A stretch of 64,000 nt of DNA. It comes from Siphonodentalium dalli. Its lineage: Eukaryota; Mollusca; Scaphopoda; Gadilida; Siphonodentaliidae. Each line of letters starts with the position of its first letter. Position 1 is the stretch's first letter. Below the pieces are notes generated by a model, which made no database searches, was not told the DNA's origin, and was given only the letters and a program-made list of their open reading frames with translations. The stretch is taken from positions 136,161,989 to 136,225,988 of the forward strand of contig CP136068.1 of assembly GCA_032622095.1 (NCBI GenBank), read 5' to 3'. Both the position numbers and the translations under genes were made by a program. Positions 12,311-25,400 of this stretch are shown piece after piece.

Positions 12311-13792
12311 ATGTAATTAATTAGGTCCATAATCGGCGTAAAATCGGCTCATTTTGAGTTCACAACGAACTGAACATGAGAGTGTTTTAGTGCCATTATC
12401 GACTCATAATAACTTATTATAAGTTCATTATGGGCGGACATTAACGAAGAAACCAACTCACGACTTTCCAGTTGTGTGCTCTTTAAAATGTGTTTTCACT
12501 GTGGCCTGCGCCATAAAACGGAATAACGTACATAAGTCCATAATCGGCTTATTTCAGAATCATATAATCAAATATGAACCTATGTGAATATTATAGGTCG
12601 ATTATGAAGTTATTTCCGCGAGGAAATTTTGAGCTATTCGCTTCAATAAATTATGCTTACAATTAGTCTAACGACATTATGCAAGGGTTTTTAATGAGGG
12701 AATCTGCTCCCATTTTAAATGAAACATATTGTATATCCAGAATATGCAAAGGGAAATAGGGACAATTTTTGCAACGTAAAAAACCCTCTATCTATGTTCA
12801 GATTCTATCGGTAATACTAAAATCAATTTAAGAAGGGCGGTTAATGTTATATTGGGTTATTGTTTGGTTATAGTTATAGTTATAGCTAGTTTGCCTCCTC
12901 TCAATTGACATTTCAACAAGTATACGAGTAGCATTTTGCCTCCAATATTACATTTGCTTGTAAACTAACGTATGGTCCCATGCATTAACGCTTATTTCTA
13001 TACTGACTTATTGACCCCTGATATTCCCACCCACTATACATACACGTACTTGAATTAGCTTTTCTCAAGAAAACCTTTATATTTTGACAAATGAAGTATA
13101 TTACATATTTACAAAAGAAACCCATAATTGTAAAATAGATGAAGTCTAAGCGTCGGCAAAAAAAAAACTAGTTTGTTTTTCTGTACAGACACCATCCTCC
13201 ATAGAATACCGTTAGCAATTACCCACATGCTTCATTTTGTTTCACCTTCTGCAACTTCCTCTCCCCTCTTCTTATCTTTATTCGGTCCAAAACACGCTCT
13301 ATCCATCTCTCACTCACTCTCTCTAATATAGAAACCTAGAACAATTTGCCATTTAATTTGTTTGACAGTTTTCAATGACTTTTGTAAGTTTTTATAGCCC
13401 ATCTTGAAAAAGCCTGACGTATTATTGGTATGTTCGTCGGAATGGCTGTCTGTCTATCCATCTGTTCGCTTTTTTCGTTTCCGGATGATAAATTTAGTAA
13501 GTCTGAACAGAATGGAATGAAATATTAGCACAACATACAGGGCAAGTTCGAATTCGGGTTCCGCTCACCAATTTTCACCAGAGGTATGACCCTTTGTTGA
13601 AATTACCATGGGCTTATTTTGCCTCGCCCTAGCGATGCTTTTGTTTAGAGTATATAAAGGCTGCACATCGGTGCAGTACTTATCGACCTAAATTAGAAAC
13701 CCCCTCCTAAATAACATATACATAATATAGATGTGCAAATGGATTTACATAAACATGCGACTATTAATTCATAAGATGTGTGATCGTTTCAG

Positions 13793-13892
13793 GAGAGCCC
13801 AATGTGTGCTTTTGGTCGATGTTCGCCCTGGGAGACATGCGCACTCAGCGGGACGAGTAGAGGTCATACGTGCCTGATGATTACTGCTACCG
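13793..13892 (+). CDS. lectin-gene exon 2: short Cys-rich (EGF-like) module
   Basis: 100-bp exon with acceptor GATCGTTTCAG and donor G|GTATGT. It enters in phase 0, matching exon 1, and leaves in phase 1, matching exon 3. It encodes ESPMCAFGRCSPWETC, then ALSGTSRGHTC and LMITAT. The spacing C-x4-C-x5-C and a later GxTC resemble the short EGF-like spacers found between PAN and lectin domains in invertebrate secreted proteins. The split glycine/aspartate codon (G|AT) is completed by exon 3 at 16006. No lesion seen. Confidence 0.65.
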
Positions 13893-14955
13893 GTATGTCT
13901 AAATACTCAACGTGTTAAGGGTCAGCCGCACGTTTCGCATAAATCCAGCCATATATACTGTAAGATATTTCATCACGGTTAATGAACGAGCTACTGGGTA
14001 TTCGGAAACTAAATGGTCCAGCCCAAAGGGCGAGACCATCTAGTTTAAAATATTCAGTTTTGAGTCCATTAACCGATTTAAAACACAGTTTTATAACATA
14101 CAAGGAGAAATTAATTCTATACATATGGAAAATTCCGATAAATCTCGATAAATTTAGACGTATACGAACGTTTTTCTGTCTAAAATACATCTTGACTGAC
14201 AACAAAACCACTCATCTGGCTAAAAAAAAACAACAAAAATGTGTACACACTGAATGTGGGTACATTTTGAATGATGGAATCAACATGGAAATGTATATAC
14301 GCATTATCTGGATCATGTTGGCATCTATCGGATTCATTACAAACACGTTCACAATTACGTTCGATTTATCACGGACATGAATTGTTCTCGAGGTCAGGGA
14401 GAGTAAACTAAAAGGGCAGTACGTGTCCTCCGATCATGGCACAGTCATATATGAATGTAAATGTGTGCGTTTATGGATACATATTTATTATTAAACAGTT
14501 CTATATTAAATACTCATTGACGAGTACTTATTCCATACATGTATATAGGAACTGTTCAGATATTAGGTCGTTTATTGAATTTATTATCTGATTATTTGCC
14601 ACCAATTAATAGGATCCTTCTGCGCTTTCTATTATTTGTTGTCTGCTTTCATTTACTGAACGTCTCTCCTGATGAATACTAGGCCCTTGCGCCCTTCTAA
14701 TGTTCATTACACCCTTGTTCCTAGAAGTACAGTGTTATTGCTGTTCCATTTTACAAATCCGTATGGAACGTACGTTCCATAAGCATCTCGTTGACGTAAA
14801 ATGACGTACATGACGTTTGCCTCAACCATGACACTGGAACTATTTAAATAAAATAATTATCACACATGACAAACACGCCCTGTATGAGCCTACATAAACC
14901 GTCTAATCCTGTATTTTAATGAACGGATTCTAGGACGCGAAGAGTGTAATAAACA

Positions 14956-15066
14956 CAGAACGACACGATGTGTAAATGGGTTTGTCGATAGCGCCTCTCG
15001 TTCTATCCTTCCGCGACAGCACTCGTGCCGTATCGAAAAACCCATTTACACATCGTGTCGTTCTGT
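14956..15066. repeat. hairpin (fold-back) MITE
   Basis: Inverted arms of about 35 bp, beginning ACAGAACGACACGATG on the left and ending CATCGTGTCGTTCTGT on the right, surround a loop of about 40 bp. The outer arms are almost perfect. It ends only 12 bp before the TTAA of the next MITE. No target duplication could be assigned. Confidence 0.7.
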
Positions 15067-15077
15067 ATATACTTTTT

Positions 15078-15548
15078 TTAAATCAATGCATTATCTGAAT
15101 TAGCGCTCCTAAAATACTATTTCTTTGGCTTCGGGGGTTAAAAATATTTGATTCGAGTCGAGGAACCCACCCGTCAAATTTAAAGCTCAGAGTGATCAGA
15201 TATCGATTTTGAAGTTTGTTATTTCTCGAGATTTGCAATTATTTGTGGCCCAGAAAAACTTCGTCAAATGGGCGGTCTCGGACAAAATTGCGGATAAAGA
15301 TGATAACTCTAGAAGCAAGCGGTAATACGGCCAAATTTCGTGATACTCAAGTGACAATACGGTCATATTTCGTTTAACAAAATGTTGATAAATAACGTTT
15401 TGAGAAATTTTATACCATAGTTGACAGTGGTTAGCATTATGTTATTGTAATTACTCGATTCTGACAACTAAAGCGTATTTTGAAGAACTGTTGTTGTTGT
15501 TTTATTTTGATGATATTGGGACCGTCTGATCGGACTGAGTACCTTTAA
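15078..15548 (+). mobile_element. TTAA-flanked MITE (Kolobok-like), copy 1
   Basis: About 470 bp, bounded by TTAA on both sides. It has a direct-orientation copy at 52266-52706. Shared blocks in order: CTAAAATACTATTTC, TTTGATTCGAGTCGAGGAACC, CAGAGTGATCAGATATCGAT, TAATACGGCCAAATTT and GGGACCGTCTGATCGGA. The ends (copy 2: AGATGCATTA and AGGTACTTAA inward) are weakly inverted. A TTAA target with AGG-type ends fits Kolobok-type MITEs, but no coding part exists to prove it. Confidence 0.6.
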
Positions 15549-16005
15549 GAACGGGTCAAACCAGCCGCTCTATCGAGCACAGTGGGTTTATGTTTCGCAT
15601 ATATGCACGCCATTAAAGACATATTATGGACTTGTTCGGGTGCGTGAAATTTATAAGTCAGTACTCAGGCGCTATACCAATATGGGGAATGTAGCATTCT
15701 ACTAACATCGCCAAAAATGTATAAGAAATCAACCATACCACTCCACAGAAAACATCGTCGGAACTGCGGCCAATTGTAAATATTTACATCTCGATACGGG
15801 ACGCAACTAACGGCGACAATCTAACACAAATGATTTCGCCATCGAGAGCCATTGCATTTAATTAATATATAAGAATGACAATGTGTATCGTCAATTTGGA
15901 TTGATATTAGTAACAAATAACAACTTTGAGCAAGATTATTCTCAATTTCTATCTGATCACCCAACCGGAGTATATCACATCACTTTAAATATTTCCGATT
16001 TGCAG

Positions 16006-16197
16006 ATTGCCCATTGGGGTTCAGCGCCTACAGTCTGGGTGGCATCGAGCGATGTCTGAATTACAACTCCACGTTGTTATCAGCAAGTCAAGCCATGACC
16101 ACGTGTTCAGAGCTGGGTGCACATCTGATTCTTATAGAGAGTCGTCAGATGCTTGATGATCTCAAGGAACTGAAGAACAACAACGGATGGTCACTTG
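16006..16197 (+). CDS. lectin-gene exon 3: N-terminal half of the C-type lectin domain
   Basis: 192-bp exon, phase 1 in and out, with acceptor TTTGCAG and donor G|GTGAGT. With the split codon it reads DCPLGFSAYSLGGIERCLNY followed by SASQAMTTCSELGAHLILIE. These are the canonical first landmarks of a CTLD: the CPxGF start, the Cys of beta-1, the helix with an A-x3-TCxxLGAHL pattern, and I-S. Its phase-1 junction to 38017 rebuilds GWSLDVIYID. CTLDs bind glycans or proteins outside the cell; in invertebrates many act in immunity or mucus recognition. Confidence 0.85.
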
Positions 16198-17479
16198 GTG
16201 AGTGAAATACTGCGATGGGCAAATGTACATGTTTTTATATTTCAATGTGTAACAGCACTGGAAAAATAAAAGTCTAGGAATTCCACACAAAAGAGTAGCA
16301 CGTCTACTCTTTAATGGCTCAGTCCATTAATATGTAGAAATTGTGTAGGGTAAATTTTTACACTATTTTAATAATTGTAAGTACATGTTTGTATGTCTAT
16401 GCTTTTATAGAGTTGGATTTTACTCTTTCTTACATTTTATTGTGTAATTTTATTGAGCTAATACACGTGTGGAAATCTTTCTAGGCAACAAATTTAGTTA
16501 ATTATATATTTATGAGGTTCTAGATCTATTCCTTAAAGTGTGAATGGTCCACGATGACTTTTTTGATTAAAGGACACCCTTCTACACTTACATGTAATTT
16601 CTTCACCTTGACGTTTTGGATTATAAAATCGGGAAATATATAAAAGCACAAACCGATGACATGTTGATTCGTAGTTCATATCCAGACTAAACTCTCTGAA
16701 AGCAACAGATGGTAATAAATAGTCGTTCCAATGTTTGGATCGTCGATTACAAGTGCGAGTGAAGTGTCCGAACATCCGAATGTCGCATGCCATATTTTCG
16801 ACTATGTCGTTGATAAAGACAAGAACAAGTATAGGGCCCAGGACATATCATCGGGGCACTCATGCGGTTATATTTCTCATGCGGATTTACCAGAGGTTAA
16901 AACAACATGTTTCTGACTGTCTTACAGATAATATCTGAACCAGTGGAGTAAGTTATTGGGGATTTATATAGCATGCAGTTTGAAGGGTAGATCGTCGTGC
17001 CAAACTTAAATTTGTCAAAAGCTTTGCTAATGTAGAAAAATAACAACCCTATATCGCGTCCCTGTTCTGTTTCTAAAGTTGAAAAATATCGGTCAATTGT
17101 GTCAGTGGTGTTTTATATGGTTCGGAAAAGTTAGCACCTTCATTAAGATGCAGTTAGTTTGTTAGCATTAATATCGATTGGGTGGAGGGATTACCCGTAT
17201 TTAGCGTGAAGGTGGTGTTTATATGGCTAATCCTCTTGTGATGTTACCTTCTGATGAAGCAACCCTTCTAACATTTTACTGTTCGGTGATTTGTTTATTG
17301 TTGTATGATAAACCACAATAGAGATGCGAGTATAATTATTAACGAACTGCTTACCTATCGATATCAAACGTCGATCAAACCGCGAGTGTCGAAACATAAC
17401 ATCCAATCAATTTTGCCGAAAATGATACTATCGGGGATAACATTTGGCAACTTCTAAAAGAATTTGGCAAAAAATATTT
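16198..17479. other. start of lectin intron 3
   Basis: No gene recognised. A run of ATTTGGCA words lies at 17440-17520. The intron continues to 38016 (21.8 kb) and hosts the LINE remnant, the giant fold-back and a PIF/Harbinger derivative. Confidence 0.5.
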
Positions 17480-18600
17480 TCATTTGGCAAATAATTTGGC
17501 AAAAGTAAATTTCGGTCCAGCGCGGACCCTGATTGTCATATATGTCACATAATTGATACGAAATTGAATCGGCAGCACAAACCCTGACTGATGTTTGGTT
17601 AAAGTGTTGTTCGATTGGAGGTGAGTCATAAAGTGTTTAGTGATACACTTTTCAAACAACTTACTCAATATGCAGCTTAGCAGCACGTGATATTGGGCGA
17701 TATTTCTCAGGAGTAGTACGGTCCCCTTTCTTGTGTATCGGGACAACGTTTGCCCGTTCACTTTCAGGTGGAAAATATGCTTCACGCAAAAAAAACGACA
17801 AACGTGCTCAGACTTAGGCAGTTTTTGAGTAGGCGCGGGCGTGGTTCTTTTAGTGTATTATAGACTTCTAATTCGGAAATTTCAGTGATTTGCCATATAG
17901 TAAGATTAGGGTCTTTATGCCTGAGGTTTTACTGGGTCTGTCTGTGGAGGCAGCATTTGTTAAACTCTTTCTGACGAAACAACTTTACCCGGCCAAACCA
18001 AGGGCGGTACACTATCACTCCTGATCAAGGAGAGGTGATTATATGTTTTCCATGACTTGCAGTTCGTCGTATTGGGGTCTCTGAAAATTTAATGTACTTT
18101 TATTTGATGATTGCTTTTGGCAGCTCTTACTTCGAAAAAACACAGACTATGACCCCATCTCCTACTGTTTCGGTGTTTCTATCTTTGAGTTCGGGTTCAT
18201 TGAAGCCTCGTATGAATAGGTCATTTTGATAAGTTATCACACTCAGTCAGGACTCCGTAAAACCTAACACATCACAGTGTTGTATATATCAACGTCAAGT
18301 TTCGAGACTAAGCTCTGTACATTTAAGTGAAGATAGATAACTCAGAATCAAGCCGATGCCCGGGATTAGGCGAAATGTTGCCAGATAATGTTAAAAGCAG
18401 TCTGAGCCATGTTGGTATTCCAATTACGTTCATATATCTGCGTGTGCTTTTTGGTTCTCCAGTTTTATCATAATTAGAATGGTGCATTGGTATTTTGGTT
18501 AGTAATATACGCAAGGCTTTGATTTGGCTTGTCCCTTTATTTACTAGTTTAATGCAATGGAGAAGTAATTTCGACCGGAGGGTATGCTTTCTCATTTGTT
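17480..18600 (-). pseudogene. non-LTR retrotransposon (CR1/Jockey-like LINE) remnant
   Basis: Read on the minus strand. The 5' part (about 18370-18420) encodes LLLTLSGNISPNPGH, resembling the conserved GDxxxNPGP-type segment near the N-terminus of many LINE ORF2 proteins. Scattered endonuclease-like pieces follow. Then comes the reverse-transcriptase opening in two frames (about 17790-17560): ANVVPIHKKGD, EKYRPIS, ILSKLFEKCITKHF and LTKHQSGF. The order endonuclease then RT and the motifs are those of the CR1/L2/Jockey group. Stops and shifts throughout; the catalytic YADD region is absent. Confidence 0.75.
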
Positions 18601-18839
18601 TGGGCGGTGCCGGCTCGAGTCCAATTATGTCTTACTGAACAAGTATAGGTACTGTGAGTTATAATAAAATACGTAATATGAAAGTATGTATATACACATT
18701 CATACATACAATATGATATAACGCAATGAGCGAGATGGTGGGATAAGTTTGCATACACATGCCTGTGCATGTCGTGTACCGTTAACAGTTTTATGAGCAT
18801 GCAACAAAACCATGCTCGCACGACATGGACGTATCACTT

Positions 18840-19148
18840 CAACATTTCCAACTACAATTATTCCACCTGATCGATACCCCTATGGTTAGAAATATTTCGC
18901 CGTGAATGCTATTTAATTAAGTCCAAATTTCCAATCCGAAGTTGGGAAATATTCGACTCCAATCAATTTTAACCTATTCTGGGCGAACATTTCCAACTGG
19001 TGCTGTCTTTATTACAAACGTTTGAAAATGTTGACCAAAGTTATAAGGGTGATACCCAGGGACCTGGCGATAGGGGAATTGGGGTAGTGCGCCACCCCAA
19101 CTTTGGTCCAAATTTTAAAAGTTGGCAATTTCATAGCTAACACATTAG
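18840..19148. repeat. TTTCCAAC dispersed repeat flanking the giant fold-back
   Basis: Repeated AATTTCCAA, GTTGGGAAAT and CATTTCCAACTGG blocks, plus CCAGGGACCTGGCGATAGGGG at 19052. It ends at the TA that borders the fold-back. The same repeat lies inverted on the other side (32032 onward). Confidence 0.5.
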
Positions 19149-20019
19149 TAGACCGGCCCCTTGATGAGGGTAGTATCACACGAAAGGGTAGAAATTTTGA
19201 CACTATCTCCAATTATCCTTGCCCCATGAGGGTTCCAAAAACACTGAGGTATCCAGGGCGGAGCAGGTGGAAAATATATTATTTTTTACCTTTTTAGTGC
19301 TTATGACCTGCAAATTTCAGTATAATCAGGAAAACCAGTAAAACAAGACAAATGTCGAATACAATATACTTGAATATCAGATTTTTTATTCTATCTTGGT
19401 CGGTTAACATTACTAATGTGCAATAAAATGATATTCATTGATATCAAGTTCACAATTACTGATACCCACAAGCCGAGATATTTTCAAAAACTTAACCCTC
19501 CCGCAAAACTGATTTTCTATCTGAAAATACCTGTCAAGTCAGATTAGCCCGTTTTGGATCCGTTTTGTTAACCAATTCAGAGTATTATCATATATCATGG
19601 AATTAGAATGTATCTGAGGAGGTTTATGGGAGAGTCTATTTTGTTTAAATATTTGATTTATTTTGGGGGTGAATTAGCTAAAATTTTCATTATTTTTAAG
19701 TGAAAAATTACTGAACAATTCCCATGACTTCGTCAGTTTTATGGATACAGCTGCACCACAATAAGCATAACTTCATCCCCAATGAATCTATAATCATGTA
19801 CCAGACCACAAATAAGAAATAAAGTTAAACTTAACCCTACCCCAAAAAAGTTTTCTTAATGCTTTCAATGTTTAATATTACTCAACTCGAAAGGTCACCA
19901 GACTAGTGGATATAATTCATACCATATATTGCAATAGTACTGCCCATGGATTATACAATCTCATCTTCTCTGTCACTGTCCATTTCATCAAATGTGATGG
20001 TATCAGTCAATAGAATTTC

Positions 20020-20540
20020 TATGCAACATCTTCATAGTCCAGGCACATTAGGCGTAAATGGGGAAAAGTAAGGAAATAAATCCGGGAAAGCTGATTTTTT
20101 TTATATTATTTAGGCCATAACATCCCGGATGCGTCACGAAAAGTCCCATAAAATTGGAGATGAGCTTTCGGAGTTAACCAATTTTTTCCATAAAAAAAAA
20201 AAACTTTCAAATTTTTCACAATCATAGGAATAATTGGATGATATAACAATTTTTCAGCCGAAACATATACCAAATGTACTCAATATTGTTCAATACATAA
20301 TTCTCGAACCAGAGATACAAATTCAACGGAGGGATTTGAATGAATTTCGCAGATATGGATATAAAATAACATAACGACCCAAAAAAATGACGACTTTTTC
20401 AGACAAACTGTCCTATTCGATGTCAAATTTCTCGTGCTATTCATTACGTAGGCGCAAGCAATTTGTTTTAAAAACTGCACAGACATCACTCCTGTAATAT
20501 ATTAGCAACTATACTTATGATAAGTGGTCAATACTTGTAA
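20020..20540 (-). repeat. left-arm module, also found at 28240-28866 and 33850-34320
   Basis: A segment with CAGGCACATTAGGCG, AAAGTCCC..AAAATTGG and a CTCAATATTGTTCAATACA block. Its reverse complement occurs in the right arm and again, alone, at 33850-34320 just outside the fold-back. Three copies show that this module has spread or been duplicated locally. Confidence 0.6.
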
Positions 20541-20689
20541 AAACATAACCCTACCCCCTAAACTGGCTCTCGTCACATTTTGCTCTTCCGCTAGTCCAAG
20601 TGCTTGTTGTAGAAAACACACCAACTGTGAAAAGGGCGATAAAAGCATTAAACTTGGCACATATGTTCCTTATACGCTACTGCTCATTT

Positions 20690-21290
20690 TCACATGTGGC
20701 GACATTTGCGACAGGCTCTTCTTAGCAACGGTTGCTAGGCAACTACCCGGCATAGGATTAATGCATATGACTGATATTATATGTGTTCTAACAAACTAAA
20801 CTACGTCATATAACATTTTTATGGTGAAAATAATTGTTGTCAGTTTTGACCTGACTGACAAATTACCATATTTCTTACTTAAAATGGGTGACGGTTGCTA
20901 GGGACACACACACAATATAAAAATGCACATATGACTGATATTATGGTAGCTTTAACAAACTAAACTACACCTAATAGCACTTTTATGTTGAAAACAATTA
21001 GAATAGTTGTTGTTAGTGTTGAGCTGGCTGAAAAAAATACCATAGAATTCTTACTAATATGAGTGGTAACTGTTGCCAGGGTCATACCCGAAATACAAAA
21101 ATGCACAAATGACTGATATTATGGTAGTATTAACATTTTAATGGTGACAACAATTATAAATGTTGTTAGTGTGAGCCTAACCAGAATATGGGTACAATTA
21201 TCCGTTATGCTCCATCAGTTTAGATATCAGGAATTCAAAGTGAGAGTTGAAAAGTTGTTGCTTATATTTAATATGAGGCATGGCCATAAT
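20690..21290. repeat. tandem repeat of about 170 bp (left arm), RFX-like motifs
   Basis: Three units with starts near 20727, 20891 and 21068. Each carries a GTTGCTAGG-type box, a TGACTGATATTATGGTAG box, an AACAAACTAAACTAC box and a GTTGTTAGTG box. The first unit contains GTTGCTAGGCAAC (20731-20743), a perfect X-box type palindrome. The inverted counterpart with four units is at 27640-28220. Confidence 0.75.
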
Positions 21291-22405
21291 AGTTATATAA
21301 ACCATAGACCCACACAGCCATTTGTATAATGTAAGTCACGGACCCACTCTACTATATATGAAGAACATAGCTAGGGTCAGCCACCAATATGTTAGCCATG
21401 GGCCTAGCCTACAATAGTTAGGTTAGGAACCCAGGCACACATATAGTCACAGGACCCATGTCCATACATATAGACTATGTATATTCCATGAACCACACCG
21501 CTTCATATAAGCATACATGTATGGTATATATGATCATGACCATGACACTGTTACATGGTGCAAATACCCAAGTGCCCACAGATAGACCATGTACTAAGAT
21601 ACCATAGACCAAGTCCGATGCACAATACATTAGTGCACCATGGATTGAGGACCCTATATATGGTATGAACATTTGAGACAGTTTTGTGACAGACCAACCT
21701 ATATATAGATATTGGACCGATGCCACATATACGAAAGTTAAGGATAGCCCATACACATATAGCACTGTAGGCTGGCCATGGACACATACCCATACGTGTA
21801 GGCCATGGACCAAGGCCGATATATGTATACCATATTGTATTGTACCCAGGCATAAGCAGGTGTCTGTCTATATGTAGGATACGGACCCACCCCTTATACG
21901 TGATATATCTACACCAAAGGCCCAGGCAAGTTTAAATAGTGCTAATACACAGGTGACTATAATGATGTGTGCAGTGGATACATGTGTCTATATGTAGGAC
22001 ATGGACACATGTCCCTAAATAAAAGCTACGGCACCGGCGTTATTAATCATTTCATAGATTCACATATATGATGGTAGGCAATGGACTGATCCACATATAT
22101 AGTAGACACATGGACCCCATGCCTACGGGTAAGTCATGGACCAAAATGCATGGGTCCACATCTCTATATGAATACCATATACGTACGTCCGTTTAAAGCC
22201 ATTCTACCAACGCCCTATATGATGGAGGTCCCTATCGATTGGCCGTGTGCACCACCATAGCTTGGCTATGGACCCAGGCTCATATAGGTAGGAAATTGAG
22301 ACGGGCGACTATGGACAGCCCATGTATACAGACTGATTTAGTTATGACCTTATTACCAGACATTTATATGTAAGACATGAACCCATGAATGTACATGTTA
22401 CATGA
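21290..22405. repeat. degenerate minisatellite built on CATGGACCCA
   Basis: A motif close to TAGGCCATGGACCCATG recurs with drift at irregular 30-70-bp spacing, for example at about 21778, 21805, 21990, 22100, 22135 and 22268, separated by TATATA and CATATA runs. Sequence of the same character lies at 26703-27110 on the other side of the nested element. Confidence 0.6.
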
Positions 22406-22407
22406 TA

Positions 22408-25400
22408 GTGTGGTCGTCAGAGGGTTCGATCCGGAAGAAATTGGTATAGAAGCGGTTTTGGTGTCATTCGACGCGGGAGAATCTCGTGTATAACATATCC
22501 AAAATCCGCTAAAATCCGCTTTGGGCAAAATTCAGGATCCAACATGGCGTCCAACATGGCTGCCGTTAGTCAAAAGATACTCTGACTGAGATTAATTCGA
22601 TAACAGTGAGAACAAATGTTGTCATATGTATACAAATGTATACATTTTTGCAAAGGTAAAATGTTGAGCCACCTGTTTATGGCAAAAATGGAACCCATCG
22701 TCCCAGATGGCCGCCAAAATGGCGGCCTAAACTCGAACATTTGAAGTTTTTGCCTAATATCTTAAATATCAATTCCTGTTGTTTGATAATGGTTCAGACT
22801 GGCGACATTGATTAGTCATATTCATGTTAATTCATCATTGGAGCAATGAAAGATACCATAAATGGGGTCCCAGACTCATCTACACCCTAAAAAATTCGAT
22901 TTTACAGAACGAGGTATAGAATTCCACAAAACTCTCCATTGTGATTACAGTCATATATCAACAAGAATGGACAGAACTGTACAATGTAAGTTGGGCATAC
23001 CAATATCTATAAATACTCCAATTCAATGAAACCCAAATTGGCGCTTTGTCTCAAAATGGCTGCCAAAATGGCGGTCAAAATATGGAAAATGGCGGATATT
23101 GATCACAGTGTCATTCAATCCATTATAAGTAGTGGTTGATGAATAAAATTGACTAAATAAATACGATACCTCTTTATGATGCCATTATGCTAGCTCTATG
23201 TAAAAACTTAAAAATCAGTACCAAAAATGGCTGCCAAAATGGCCACCCGATGTGAAAAATACTATTTTCTATCACTTGTTGCTCTCTGAACTGGGAAACA
23301 ATGGGTATATTCTTTCAATGATCGTGTCAACTGATCATTACAGCAATGACATTTCTAATAGATTAGATCATAGTTTACTCCGGTCCTTCACTAATAAGTT
23401 ATAACGAATGCGGTATGAAATTTAACCAAAATCGACTTTGGGGTTCTGGTCACATTTGATATTTAGGGATGAGCAGATCTTGTCTACAAAATAATTGATC
23501 GTTTCTTTTATTTGTGAACATTCCATCTCAAATAGACCAAAAGAAACAATAAATTTTATCTAATATGGCTTCCAAAACGAAAATGGTAGACTCTGCCCAG
23601 CTTATCACATAATGGAAGTTGTGAGTGGTGGATGCAGTTGATAGTTGACTCATATACATGTATGTGGCTCATATAAATCAAAACTATTTATTTTCAATCT
23701 TTTGATGGCTTCCCGCGGGTTGACAAAATCTCGACTCATCAGTGCTATAATGTCGTATATCCATTATGGCGGGAAATGAGTATTTGATACCATTCGAATC
23801 CGATGGGCCAAACTGTCCTTGCATTGGATGACAAATATTCGCACAAACCAGTGAAGCAAATGTCGTATCTCCAGCGAACTTTACAATTATTCGTGCTATG
23901 AGGTCGTATGTCCAACAGCAGCCAATCGGACGCTTCAGGTTGTCCGCGTGACTTCTGTTTTGTGTTTGTGAATTCTAAAATGTGTGCTATATGGCAGTAT
24001 CTCCATGTTAGTCACGTGATCATTTGGTGATTTAAATTTTGTGATTGTTCCACACATTTCTGTAAGATGATGCACATGGGTGAATTTTCATAGTGTAGAA
24101 TAGGCACTATTTAGTTCATAAACACATGCGATTGCCACCATATTTAGCTTAATCTGCATTTATTAGCACAACTTCATTATAGCACGGAAACGAATCGACG
24201 CTGGCATACGCAAAATGTCATATCTCCAAACAAGCTATTGCTTTTTAAAAGAAAACGAGGGAATAAACAGAAAACAATATGTGGTTCAATGAACAGCTAA
24301 TGTCAGTTTTCATTGGGATAAATACAACAATACGTCATGCTTTGTCAACATTAGGAGAAATGTTGTCTAAAAACTTCAACCTTCATTTTCTCGGAAAGTT
24401 GAAAATGTGGGTTACATTATAGCACTGATGCGAAAAAAATATTAACTATTCGGGCTCGGCCATCATTTTCAAGTTTCAAGCTGGAACTAAATGTAGCCCA
24501 TGGATTCCCCATTTCGACATGTAAGAAAAGTAGTTTTACTCTGATCTCTTCCCAGATATCAACTCTCCGGTAAATGGTGATCTCTTATGTTCTAGAAAAT
24601 ACGTGTGCCAAATACATATATGTATGAAGAAACTATCCCCATACACTGTTTACACATCGACTCCGTAAGTATGTGGAGGTTTTCTTGGACAAGCGGGATT
24701 TTCAAACCTCGAAACCGTCCGTACAAACAATAACAGTTAATAGGAAATGACGTTGGATGTAGGTCTAGAGACGTCGTCCGCATGACATAGTTTTCGTGTC
24801 ATTAATTTGCACATAGTTCGTGCTCTGATGAGCATGGATGAACGCCTTATGTGGCAGTTTGATTGTCTAACATCCGGAAAATAACATGTTCATTGTTCAC
24901 ATTTCTTAGACAAACATGCTGTTAATCACCATGTTCATGTGGCATTTCTTTCCAATGACAACCTTGAAATGCCAGTTAATCAAGCTAAATGGTTGATACT
25001 TTTACGCCTACGGGTCAGATCCAGCCGTGACGCACATTGTGTCTACATATCATTGATGAAATTCACTAAATGTGTAGAAGATATAGGTGCGTCTATATAT
25101 GTACTAGAATGTTTCTATGCACATGTATATACCCACAATCGCATGACACGGAATTGTCACATAAAGTGTGAAGGGTATACAATGTACGTGCGAATTTTCA
25201 TTTTTCCTCTTGATATTGAAGAAAATAATTTTACTTTGAAACTCTCCAGCTCCGATAACCAACTTGCCCACCAATTAAGTAAACCCCAGATTATTCGCTT
25301 TTCCCTCCTGTCCTTTTCACTTTCGCCAGCACTGGAAAACCTATTATAGCCTGATGCTTCCGTACTAGACCACCGATGCCCATATAATTGATGTTCCGAA

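Larger units (their letters stand above)
7315..13792. other. intron 1 of the lectin gene
   Basis: 6.5 kb without a confident gene. It holds a coding-like minus-strand segment at 9552-9791, a dispersed-repeat piece at 9810-9960, a Cys-rich plus-strand open stretch at 11148-11495 and a GC-rich block at 12100-12300. The phrase CCATAATCGGC recurs at 12326-12550. The polypyrimidine/acceptor GATCGTTTCAG precedes exon 2. Confidence 0.5.
13893..16005. other. intron 2 of the lectin gene
   Basis: Contains a hairpin MITE (14956-15066) and a Kolobok-like MITE (15078-15548). The rest (13900-14950 and 15550-16000) shows only AT-rich unique-looking sequence. The acceptor is CGATTTGCAG. Confidence 0.6.

Noticed and set aside
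13982-14380. 132-codon plus-strand open frame
   Set aside because: Lies inside lectin intron 2, lacks recognisable motifs, and runs through A-rich simple sequence.
16731-16938. Possible further lectin exon
   Set aside because: Neither frame matches the missing CTLD region, and exon 3 already joins exon 4 in phase with a complete domain.
21475-21853. Cys/Tyr-rich open frames of about 100 codons on the minus strand
   Set aside because: They are produced by the CATGGACCCA/TATATA minisatellite.
24939-25349. 136-codon plus-strand open frame inside the nested fold-back
   Set aside because: No family resemblance, no splice or start context, and biased composition; probably chance.
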